Assembly: GCA_013335425.1 (NCBI GenBank)
Contig: JAAXVQ010000162.1
Coordinates: 1-5,560 of the forward strand
DNA length: 5,560 nt
Source: Candidatus Firestoneibacteriota bacterium
GTDB lineage: Bacteria; Oederibacteriota; JAAXVQ01
Direction: 5' to 3'
How positions within the stretch are numbered: the first letter of the stretch is position 1; the number at the start of each line of letters is the position of its first letter. This document shows positions 1 to 5,560 of this stretch, piece by piece. A program made the position numbers and the translations under genes. The notes below the pieces were generated by a model, which saw only the letters and a program-made list of their open reading frames with translations, did no database searches and was not told where the DNA came from.

Positions 1-810
1 GGCTTGGGCCGCTGGCAGCACAAAGGGATCATGGTCCACGGTCAATCCCCGGGAAAATTTCGGCATGCGGGCGGACTTAATGGCCACATCGTCAAAATAT
101 CCCACAGTGTTGTAGGTGTAAAACCCGACCTGCCCCGAACCGACGCCGCCGTCGCTCAGGGTTTGCACTTCCCGACCGTTCAACAAAACGCTGATATATT
201 CGCCGTGCGCCTTTATGCCCAGCCGTTGCCATTGGTCCTTGGCCGATCCCAAGGGAAGGAAGAAAAGCAATTGTTCGCCGCCGTTCTTGGCCGTGGACGT
301 GAGGGGCGCGGCCTTGTTCGCGCGGTCGGTGCCCGTCGGGCTTCCCGGGTTGCGCGGCGGCGCCACCAACAGCAGGGCGGCATTGGCCGCCGAAACCCGC
401 AACTTATAGAAATGGCGGGAATCCCGGTTCCTAAAGATCAGTCCCATCTGCCAATTATGGCTCTGCCGCTCAAACATGTCGGTACGCAAGCGCAACGAAA
501 TTTCAAAATTGACGTAGTTGGATTTACTCAAGTAAACGGACATTTTCTTGCCGCTGTCGAGTTGGGCCAGCACTTTATTGCCCGGATGGTCGGGTTCGCT
601 GAGAACCTGCCAGTTGCCGGCGACCGCTTTTCCAAACCCGGGCACGGAATTCAAGTTATCTTTTTGAAAATCCCAGGAGGCTTCTCCGGCTTCCGCCGCT
701 GCTTTCTTTTCCAAAACCGCCTTGGGTGCCGGGGTGGCTTCGGTCAGGTAAGGTCCCAGGAGGCAAACACCCAGCACCAGCCCGATGATCTTCACGCTCT
801 GGTTGACCAT
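1..810 (-). CDS. Secreted DUF1080 / 3-keto-disaccharide hydrolase-like protein with a concanavalin-type fold (partial, N-terminal 270 residues)
   Basis: The minus-strand frame is open from ATG 810 to the left edge with no stop, so the C-terminus is missing. The start is supported by CAGGAG six bases upstream and a consensus promoter further up. Residues 1-28 look like a Sec signal peptide: a lysine at 7, a hydrophobic core at about 8-19, and possible cleavage after Ala25 or Ala28. Cys16 is preceded by Leu-Gly-Val, a poor lipobox, so a lipoprotein is unlikely. Residues 46-245 read as one beta-sandwich domain: WDFQ near 47, NWQVL at 66-70, a FEISLRLR strand at 102-109, GLIFRN at 123-128, and the closing VGFYTYN...VGYFDDVAIKS at 228-246. 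This pattern is typical of DUF1080, LamG-like proteins, often named family 16 glycoside hydrolase. Residues 151-178 form a polar, Pro/Gly-rich insertion. The sequence continues at least 25 residues past the usual domain end, so another module may follow. Substrate and catalytic activity cannot be told; carbohydrate binding or cleavage outside the cytoplasm is inferred from the family. Confidence 0.8.
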   Translation of the reverse strand, partial: MVNQSVKIIGLVLGVCLLGPYLTEATPAPKAVLEKKAAAEAGEASWDFQKDNLNSVPGFGKAVAGNWQVLSEPDHPGNKVLAQLDSGKKMSVYLSKSNYVNFEISLRLRTDMFERQSHNWQMGLIFRNRDSRHFYKLRVSAANAALLLVAPPRNPGSPTGTDRANKAAPLTSTAKNGGEQLLFFLPLGSAKDQWQRLGIKAHGEYISVLLNGREVQTLSDGGVGSGQVGFYTYNTVGYFDDVAIKSARMPKFSRGLTVDHDPFVLPAAQA

Positions 811-816
811 AGCACA

Positions 817-822
817 CTCCTG
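817..822 (-). promoter_or_regulatory. Ribosome binding site of the DUF1080-like gene
   Basis: The minus strand reads CAGGAG, followed by six bases and then ATG at 810. It fixes the start of the secreted protein and makes the first codons a well-formed signal peptide. Confidence 0.8.
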
Positions 823-860
823 AAAAGCCCGGATGGTGTTTCAGACAGATATTCGGCTTT

Positions 861-889
861 ATTTTAGCGACATTTTCACCAATTGTCAA
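861..889 (-). promoter_or_regulatory. Sigma-70 type promoter for the DUF1080-like gene
   Basis: On the minus strand a perfect -35 box TTGACA (884-889) is followed by a 17-base spacer and a -10 box TAAAAT (861-866, one mismatch to TATAAT). Transcription would start near 854, giving a leader of about 45 bases that contains the CAGGAG ribosome binding site. Its position just past the hairpin at 958-994 suggests the DUF1080-like gene is a transcription unit separate from the efflux genes. No operator palindrome overlapping the boxes was recognised. Confidence 0.75.
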
Positions 890-957
890 ATTAGACCTGT
901 CGGGGCAAAGCACGCCCGCGGACTAATATTCCGTGCGTTTTATCCCTTAAGCAATAC

Positions 958-994
958 AAAAGGCTCTGCCCGTATTATCGGAACAGAGCCTTTT
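958..994. terminator. Bidirectional intrinsic terminator-like hairpin
   Basis: The 11-base arms AAAAGGCTCTG (958-968) and CAGAGCCTTTT (984-994) are perfect reverse complements. Inside them CCG (970-972) and CGG (979-981) can extend the stem around a six-base TATTAT loop. Because the arms begin with A4 and end with T4, each strand has a G+C-rich stem followed by a short T run. It lies 233 bases after the RND gene's stop codon and just before the next promoter, so it most likely ends the minus-strand efflux transcript. No plus-strand gene that would need termination is seen. The T run is only four long, so efficiency is uncertain. Confidence 0.65.
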
Positions 995-1081
995 AAACAG
1001 CACACTAAAAGTAAAAAACCAGATTTTACAAATGACAAGCAGCAACGTTTTTTTATCAATAAAACCAAAGCCAACAAAATA

Positions 1082-1177
1082 TTCACCGCCAAGACTCCAA
1101 AACGCCAAGGTTAGCATTGAAGAAAGCGCTCATTAAATGAGTTGCATTTCTTGGCGTCTTGGCGCCTTGCCGGTGAA
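1082..1177. repeat. Imperfect inverted repeat made of CTTGGCGT-type octamers (REP-like element)
   Basis: The left arm (1082-1109) and right arm (1150-1177) are 28 bases each and reverse-complementary at 24 positions, separated by a 40-base loop. Read outward toward the GTGAA end, each arm is three successive octamers plus TGAA. The right arm, on the plus strand, is CTTGGCGT, CTTGGCGC, CTTGCCGG. The left arm, on the minus strand, is CTTGGCGT, TTTGGAGT, CTTGGCGG. The loop contains a small palindrome CTCAT-TAA-ATGAG (1129-1141). In minus-strand RNA two of the four mismatches become G:U pairs, so the fold is better there than on the plus strand. It sits in the 3' untranslated region of the RND gene and resembles dispersed palindromic repeats seen in intergenic DNA of many environmental bacteria. 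Its function is unknown. Confidence 0.7.
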
Positions 1178-1227
1178 AGTTGTTCTTAATTCGGACACGA
1201 AGGACTTCCGGACAAAAACCACGACGA

Positions 1228-4200
1228 CTAGCTTTTCTTCGCCGCCTTGACCGGGACCGACGTCCCATCCTTGTCCACCTCGCGCAAAGCCGGCCGGCGC
1301 AATAAACGGCGCGACCAAACCCGTAAAGCTTCCATGTACCCATAGGCGGCGGGAATCACCACCAACGTCAGCAGTGTGGAGCTGATCAACCCGCCGATGA
1401 TCGTAATGCCCATGCTTTGCCGGAAAGAACCGGTTTCGCTCAAGCCCAGTGCCAGCGGCAGCATGCCGGCAATCAGGGCAAAGGTGGTCATCATGATCGG
1501 ACGCAAGCGCGTCAGCCCGGCCTTGATGAGCGCTTCATTGACGCTTAAGCCTTGGCGCAACAATTTCTGGGTATAATCCACCAAGAGGATGGAATTCTTG
1601 GTAACCAGACCCAAGAGCATGATGAATCCGATCATCGAGAACATGTTGAGCATCTGCCCCGAATAGTACAGAGCCACGAAACCGCCGACCATGGCCAAAG
1701 GCAGGGCCAGCATGATGGTAAACGGCAAAATCAGGGATTCGTACAAACTGGCCAACACCAAATAAATAAAGATGATGGACAAGGCGGCGGCCACCATCAT
1801 GTTCTTGAACAAGTCCGCCATATCCTCCGAAGCGCCGATAAATTGATAATGGATGCCCGCCGGCAAGGTCATTTGCGCCATAATTTTTTTGGCGGCTGCG
1901 GTGACGTCTCCGACCGCACCTTGGCTGGTCATGTTGGCGGAAAGCTGTACATAGCGGCTGCGGTTGCGCCGCGTGATTTTTGATGGCCCCGAAGTCAGCA
2001 AGGGGTCGGCGATGTTTCTCAGCTTCACCAATTGATTATTGACGTTGGGCACATAGAGCCGGTCAAATTGCCGGCTCAAATCCCGTTGATCATTTTGGAG
2101 ACGAACCCGCACGTCGTACTCCAATCCGTGTTCACGAAATTTGGCGGGCTTGGCCCCCTCCACCATATTGCGCAATTCCATGCCGGCCGTAACCGACAAC
2201 ACGCCCAACCTCTCCATTTTAATCGGGTTCATCCGGAATTGAAACTCCGGTTTTCCCGGTTTGTAATTGGAATTGATGTCCACCAAATTGGGGATGGTTT
2301 TTAGCCGGCCGATCACTTGGGAGGCGGCCGCAGCCAATTGTTCCAAGTCATCGCCGATCAGCAGCATCGCAAACGGTTTGTCGTTTCCGGCCATGGCGAG
2401 GTCATTGACCTCATAATAAAATTGCGCTGCGAACGGTTTCAAGCGTTCACGCACATATTCGCGCATATGCCCCGTATCGCGGTGACGTTTGGCGACCGGC
2501 ACCATTTTCACGAACAAAGAGGCCACGTTGCCTTCACCGTTGTCATTGCCCACGGTGCTCAGCACGGTGTCGATGTCCGCTTCCTGGCGCAGGAGGCGTT
2601 CCACGGCCAAGGTGTACTGATCCATCTGCTCCAAGGAAATGCCCGGTTTGGCTTCCAAGTGCACGGTAAACTCGCCGAACGAGTTGGCGGGCATGAAAGT
2701 TTTGGGAATAGCCCGGATGAACCCCAAGCTGCCGAGAAAGATCGCCATGGACAACCCCAAAATCAGGAGATTATGCCGCAGGGTAAAACGCATGGCTTTT
2801 TCGTAAAGCCAATCCATCCCGTCCTGTACGCGGCCGAAACTGCGTGCCGGCCACTTGAGCCAATAACCGAACCCCGATTTGACTTCTTCCTTAGCTTTGC
2901 CGATTAAATAAGCAGAAAACATGGGGGCGGTGGTCAGCGCGTCGAATAGCGAGATGCCCATGGCAAAAACCACGGTCAAGCCGAATTGTTTGAAGAACTG
3001 CCCCACCATTCCCTGTAAAAATCCCACGGGCAAAAACACCGCAATGACGGTGAGCGTGGTGGCCACGACCGCCAGCGTCACCTCGTCGGTGCCTTTTTGC
3101 GCCGCCACTTTCGGTTCTTCCCCGTTTTCAATATGACGGAAAATATTCTCCCGCACCACGATGGCGTCGTCAATCAGCAGCCCCACGGCCAGTGACAAGG
3201 CCATGAGGGTCATCATGTTGATCGAAAAACCGGCCAAGCCCATGAAAATAAAGGCACCGACCAAACTGTTGGGCAGGGCCACCACAGTTATCAGCGTTGA
3301 GCGAAAATTACCGAGGAAAAAATAGACCACAATGATGGCCAGAATAATTCCCTGAAAAATGGTTTCCCGGACATCCTTTAAATTCATGCGGATGCCCCGG
3401 GCCGAGTCCTGCACCAAGGTTAATTTCGGTCCACCCTTCTCTTTTATCAGTTTTTCATTGAGCGTGGCCAATCGCTTTTGCAGGGTGTCGGAAACCTCCA
3501 CGGTGTTGGAGCCGGATTGTTTGTAGACGTTGATGACCACCGTGGACTTGCCGTTCAGGTATCCCTTGGTCTTGACTTCCGCGAAGCCGTCGCTGACTTC
3601 CCCCAATTTATCCAGGGTGATGGGCACGTCGTTGCCAAAAAAGCTGACTACCACGTCCCGCACCTGTTTTAAATAATTCAATTCCCCCAAACTGCGGAAA
3701 GACAATTCGCTCTTGCCTTGCGAAACTTTGCCGATCGGGATGTTTTGACTGTTGGCGCCGACCCGCCCCACCACTTGGCTGACCCCGACTTCATATTCCT
3801 TCAGCTTGGCCAAGTCCAAATCCGCATGAATCTCGCGCTTGGTCCCGCCCACAATTTCCACGCTGCTGACATTGGATACCTGTTCCAAGGTGTTGCGGAT
3901 GGTATTGTCCGCCAGATCATAAAGCTCCTGGCCGGGAAGATCGGCCGTCAAACTCATCATGACCACGGGACGGTCGGCCGGATCGTATCGGCGAATGACG
4001 GGTTCCTTGGCATCGGCGGGAAAACGGTTTCGGACCTGAGCAACCTTGTCCTTGATCTGTTGTTCGGCGTACTTCGGGTCGGTCTCCAGGGTGAATTCTC
4101 CCCAAACCGAGGATACCCCGTCCTGACTCACCGAAGTAACGTTTTTAAGCCCGGAAATAGAGGCGATCTGTTCTTCCAGAACCTTGGAGATGAGCGTTTC

Positions 4201-4377
4201 CACCTCTTTGGGACCCGCGCCCGGATAAATGGTGGTCACGGTGATGAAGGGGAAATTCACGTCCGGAAACATGTCGACGCTCATGCGGGACATAAACAAC
4301 AAACCCACCAACAGCATGATGACCAACACGGCTGTAATGAAGGTAGGACGCTTAATGGATAAACCGGCTAAATTCAT
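1228..4377 (-). CDS. RND-superfamily efflux pump, inner-membrane permease (AcrB/HAE-1 type)
   Basis: Inner-membrane proton antiporter of a tripartite efflux system, moving drugs, detergents or other amphiphiles from the periplasm or outer leaflet into a TolC-type channel. The 1049 residues equal the usual AcrB-type length. A first membrane helix (about 11-30) precedes a large periplasmic porter loop, followed by helices at about 337-355, 360-382, 385-407, 433-455, 464-490 and 535-555. A second periplasmic loop and helices at about 860-880, 884-904, 911-932, 961-979 and 991-1015 complete the duplicated 12-helix layout. The proton-relay residues are intact: Asp403-Asp404 in GLLIDDAIVVREN, Lys927 in GLVTKNSILLVDY, and Thr964/Thr965 in RPIMMTTFALIAG. 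The start is ATG 4377, because AAGGAG lies nine bases upstream. A longer form from TTG 4395 would place that AAGGAG inside its own coding sequence. The tail is short, basic and cytoplasmic. The gene follows the outer-membrane channel gene by 111 bases on the same strand. Family assignment is firm; the substrate cannot be told. The extracytoplasmic loops exclude a short HAE-3-like protein, and the DD motif argues against a heavy-metal (CusA) type, but neither defines a drug. Confidence 0.95.
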   Translation of the reverse strand: MNLAGLSIKRPTFITAVLVIMLLVGLLFMSRMSVDMFPDVNFPFITVTTIYPGAGPKEVETLISKVLEEQIASISGLKNVTSVSQDGVSSVWGEFTLETDPKYAEQQIKDKVAQVRNRFPADAKEPVIRRYDPADRPVVMMSLTADLPGQELYDLADNTIRNTLEQVSNVSSVEIVGGTKREIHADLDLAKLKEYEVGVSQVVGRVGANSQNIPIGKVSQGKSELSFRSLGELNYLKQVRDVVVSFFGNDVPITLDKLGEVSDGFAEVKTKGYLNGKSTVVINVYKQSGSNTVEVSDTLQKRLATLNEKLIKEKGGPKLTLVQDSARGIRMNLKDVRETIFQGIILAIIVVYFFLGNFRSTLITVVALPNSLVGAFIFMGLAGFSINMMTLMALSLAVGLLIDDAIVVRENIFRHIENGEEPKVAAQKGTDEVTLAVVATTLTVIAVFLPVGFLQGMVGQFFKQFGLTVVFAMGISLFDALTTAPMFSAYLIGKAKEEVKSGFGYWLKWPARSFGRVQDGMDWLYEKAMRFTLRHNLLILGLSMAIFLGSLGFIRAIPKTFMPANSFGEFTVHLEAKPGISLEQMDQYTLAVERLLRQEADIDTVLSTVGNDNGEGNVASLFVKMVPVAKRHRDTGHMREYVRERLKPFAAQFYYEVNDLAMAGNDKPFAMLLIGDDLEQLAAAASQVIGRLKTIPNLVDINSNYKPGKPEFQFRMNPIKMERLGVLSVTAGMELRNMVEGAKPAKFREHGLEYDVRVRLQNDQRDLSRQFDRLYVPNVNNQLVKLRNIADPLLTSGPSKITRRNRSRYVQLSANMTSQGAVGDVTAAAKKIMAQMTLPAGIHYQFIGASEDMADLFKNMMVAAALSIIFIYLVLASLYESLILPFTIMLALPLAMVGGFVALYYSGQMLNMFSMIGFIMLLGLVTKNSILLVDYTQKLLRQGLSVNEALIKAGLTRLRPIMMTTFALIAGMLPLALGLSETGSFRQSMGITIIGGLISSTLLTLVVIPAAYGYMEALRVWSRRLLRRPALREVDKDGTSVPVKAAKKS

Positions 4378-4386
4378 GACCGAGAG

Positions 4387-4392
4387 CTCCTT
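4387..4392 (-). promoter_or_regulatory. Ribosome binding site that decides the RND pump start
   Basis: The minus strand reads AAGGAG, then nine bases, then ATG at 4377. The only longer in-frame start, TTG at 4395, overlaps this motif and has no comparable site of its own, so the ATG is preferred. Translation from it starts MNLAGLSIKRP, a usual RND N-terminus just before the first membrane helix. Confidence 0.85.
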
Positions 4393-4422
4393 CAATAACT
4401 TGTGATTGTCCTGCCAGGCGGC

Positions 4423-4438
4423 GGGAACAAGTATTCCC
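4423..4438. repeat. Small hairpin in the leader of the RND pump gene
   Basis: GGGAA (4423-4427) and TTCCC (4434-4438) are perfect reverse complements around a six-base loop. It lies about 30 bases upstream of the pump's ribosome binding site. It could be a minor mRNA structure or a half-operator; such a short palindrome can also arise by chance. Confidence 0.3.
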
Positions 4439-4463
4439 TTCCACCAAAAAAGTCCGCGATATT

Positions 4464-4483
4464 AAAACGGCTTTGCCCAAGCC
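4464..4483 (-). terminator. Weak terminator- or attenuator-like hairpin between channel and pump genes
   Basis: On the minus strand GGCTT-GGGCA-AAGCC forms a 5-bp stem with a 5-base loop (4469-4483), followed after one G by TTTT (4464-4467). It begins five bases after the TolC-type stop codon. The stem is short and the T run has only four bases, so strong termination is unlikely. Partial read-through that lowers pump expression relative to the channel is possible. No convincing separate promoter for the pump was found in the 111-base gap. Confidence 0.35.
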
Positions 4484-4488
4484 TCCGC

Positions 4489-5559
4489 TTAATTTTTAAA
4501 TGCCTGCGTATTGAACAATTCCGCTTGGGCGGCGGTCACCAATTCCTCAAAAACCATGCGATAGACGTTCAAGGTGGCGTCATCCAAGTCGTTTTCGGCG
4601 GTTAATACGCTGAAGGTCGTAGAACGTCCGCGTTGGAACCGCTTTTGTTCATTGGCAAGGCGTTTCTCCTGAATCCCCTTAATTTCCTCCGCCAACGCCA
4701 GCCGTGACTTCACATCCGTCCAAGTCTGCGAAAGTTCGCCCCATTGATTTCGTGAGGTCAATTCGGCTTTTTCCAATTGTGCCTGGGCAGCCGCGTAGTC
4801 GCGGTGATAACCCTCCTGAACCTTGTTGAGGGTCCAGTAATCCAATGGAATGGCCGCCGAAAGCGTGATCGTCGTAGTCGGCTTGTCCGATCCGGTTACC
4901 TGATTCCAGGCGTCGGATGAAGAAAGCGACAAGCCGTGCAGCGAGTACAAAGCGCTGAGCGAAAGCTCGGGCATGGATCGAAAATAAGTTTCCCGTTCGG
5001 CCAATTCGGCGTTGCGGTAGGCGGCCCGGGCCGCCAAAACGTCCGCGCGGTCCCCCGAATGCGTTAAGGCCGCCACATCGGAATATTTGTCGATTTTATC
5101 CGCCAACTTTTCCAAATCTCCGGAAACGACGGTAACGCTATTGCCCAGCATTTCGTTGAATTTGCGCTGCGCCTTCACTTCATCCTCCTGCGCCAACTGA
5201 AGCGACAATTGGCGGGATTTGAACGCCGCCTGCGCCTGGAACAAATCCGCCGGGTCCGCCAAGTCAAGCCCAACCCGGTTTTCATTCCAACGCAGCAGCT
5301 TTTCGGTTCGATCCCGGGAAACCTTGCGAAATGCCACGACTTCCTGCGCAAGCACCAGGTTCCAATAGGTCAACTGGGCGTTGAGCAAGATTTGTTGACG
5401 CCTGAAAAACTGTTGGTATTTTCCCGACACCACGCCGGCTTTGGCTTTATCAATGCCGACTTGCGTCAGGCCGTACCAGAAATCGCGCAGCAGGGATTGA
5501 TCCAGGCGTACGAAAGGTTTGATTTCATAACCGTCAAAGTACCTGACCGGACCCGCGCC
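4489..5559 (-). CDS. TolC-type outer-membrane efflux protein (OEP family; partial, C-terminal 356 residues)
   Basis: Outer-membrane and periplasmic exit duct of a tripartite efflux system, expected to trimerise and dock with the adaptor of the adjacent RND pump. The frame stays open to the right edge, so the start is outside the window. The GTG at 5433 is only an internal valine, because typical channel sequence lies upstream of it, including RLDQSLLRDFWYG at visible residues 18-30. The order fits the OEP family, which carries two repeats in about 450-500 residues. The end of the first strand region and a long helical pair fill about 40-135, with GLDLADPADLFQAQAAF at 97-113. The second half begins near 170; beta strands lie at about 194-242 (PELSLSALYS, then TTTITLSAAIPLDYW). 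A second helical pair follows, with the hallmark RFQRGRSTTFSVLTAENDL at 307-325. The protein ends soon after in a short polar tail, as is normal. The pump gene follows 111 bases downstream. The signal peptide and roughly the first 100 residues are missing. Specific gene names cannot be justified. Confidence 0.92.
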   Translation of the reverse strand, partial: GAGPVRYFDGYEIKPFVRLDQSLLRDFWYGLTQVGIDKAKAGVVSGKYQQFFRRQQILLNAQLTYWNLVLAQEVVAFRKVSRDRTEKLLRWNENRVGLDLADPADLFQAQAAFKSRQLSLQLAQEDEVKAQRKFNEMLGNSVTVVSGDLEKLADKIDKYSDVAALTHSGDRADVLAARAAYRNAELAERETYFRSMPELSLSALYSLHGLSLSSSDAWNQVTGSDKPTTTITLSAAIPLDYWTLNKVQEGYHRDYAAAQAQLEKAELTSRNQWGELSQTWTDVKSRLALAEEIKGIQEKRLANEQKRFQRGRSTTFSVLTAENDLDDATLNVYRMVFEELVTAAQAELFNTQAFKN

Positions 5560-5560
5560 G

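Larger units (their letters stand above)
811..1227. other. Non-coding intergenic region between the RND pump gene and the DUF1080-like gene
   Basis: This 417-base gap holds a promoter (861-889), a terminator-like hairpin (958-994) and a repeat element (1082-1177). Between the hairpin and the repeat, 995-1081 is A+T-rich with a T7 run ending at 1054 and a small palindrome TTTTAT-CA-ATAAAA (1051-1064); I assign it no function. Bases 1178-1227 are the start of the pump gene's 3' untranslated region and show nothing clear. Open frames through the gap lack ribosome binding sites and give low-complexity translations, so no small gene is called. Confidence 0.7.

Noticed and set aside
4..867. Plus-strand open frame of 287 codons at the left end
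   Set aside because: It lies antisense to the DUF1080-like gene, which has a signal peptide, ribosome binding site, consensus promoter and recognisable fold. The plus-strand translation is rich in His, Gln, Arg and Gly, has no recognisable domain and no good ribosome binding site.
656..913. Minus-strand open frame of 85 codons over the start of the DUF1080-like gene
   Set aside because: It is in a different frame from the recognised gene, spans its promoter and has a translation with no family resemblance.
833..1114. Plus-strand open frame of 93 codons in the intergenic region
   Set aside because: It runs through the promoter, the terminator-like hairpin and the repeat arm, has no ribosome binding site before its ATG, and its translation is low-complexity and Lys/Asn/Thr-rich.
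1082..1177. CRISPR-like or attachment-site interpretation of the repeat
   Set aside because: There are only two arms, inverted and not direct, with no regular spacers and no cas, integrase or transposase gene nearby in the window.
1083..1343. Minus-strand open frames of 86 and 61 codons over the 3' end of the RND gene
   Set aside because: They overlap the RND coding sequence in another frame and run into the repeat element. Translations are Arg/Gly-rich shadows.
3718..4362. Plus-strand open frame of 214 codons, and others (1552-1983, 2317-2907) antisense to the RND gene
   Set aside because: The RND frame is intact over its full length with all family motifs. The antisense translations are rich in His, Gln, Gly and Val as expected from reverse-complement shadows and match no family I know.
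4455..4470. TAATAT at 4458-4463 on the minus strand as the -10 box of a separate pump promoter
   Set aside because: No -35-like hexamer lies 16-18 bases upstream; the best match is at the wrong spacing.
5431..5433. GTG at 5433 as the start of the TolC-type gene
   Set aside because: The frame continues upstream to the window edge with typical channel sequence, so this GTG is an internal valine codon.

Overview
The window holds three protein genes, all on the minus strand, so transcription runs from right to left. In that order they are: the C-terminal 356 residues of a TolC-type outer-membrane efflux protein, cut by the right edge; a complete RND-superfamily (AcrB-like, HAE-1 type) proton-driven efflux pump of 1049 residues; and the N-terminal 270 residues of a secreted protein with a DUF1080 / 3-keto-disaccharide hydrolase-like concanavalin fold, cut by the left edge. 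No rRNA, tRNA, CRISPR array, transposase or phage gene is visible.

The right-hand 4.3 kb (1228-5559) is the distal part of a tripartite efflux operon. The outer-membrane channel and the inner-membrane pump would work together with a periplasmic adaptor (membrane fusion protein). No adaptor is encoded in the window, so it presumably lies upstream of the channel gene, beyond the right edge. Channel and pump genes are separated by 111 bases that hold two small hairpins and the pump's ribosome binding site. That site sets the pump start at the ATG at 4377 rather than the upstream TTG at 4395.

The 417 bases from 811 to 1227 are non-coding and the most structured part of the window. In transcription order they hold: a 28-bp imperfect inverted repeat (1082-1177) whose arms are each three copies of an 8-base unit related to CTTGGCGT; an A+T-rich stretch; a long hairpin (958-994) that can act as a terminator on either strand; and a near-consensus sigma-70 promoter (TTGACA, 17-base spacer, TAAAAT) that should drive the DUF1080-like gene separately from the efflux operon.

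The organism is a diderm (Gram-negative type) bacterium, since it has an outer-membrane channel and an RND pump. Secreted DUF1080-like proteins are especially frequent in Planctomycetota, Verrucomicrobiota and relatives, and CTTGGCGT-type palindromes also occur in such environmental genomes. A member of that broad group is therefore a reasonable guess, but the window does not prove it. I see no clear new biological system here. The repeat element between the pump and the DUF1080-like gene is the observation most worth following up.
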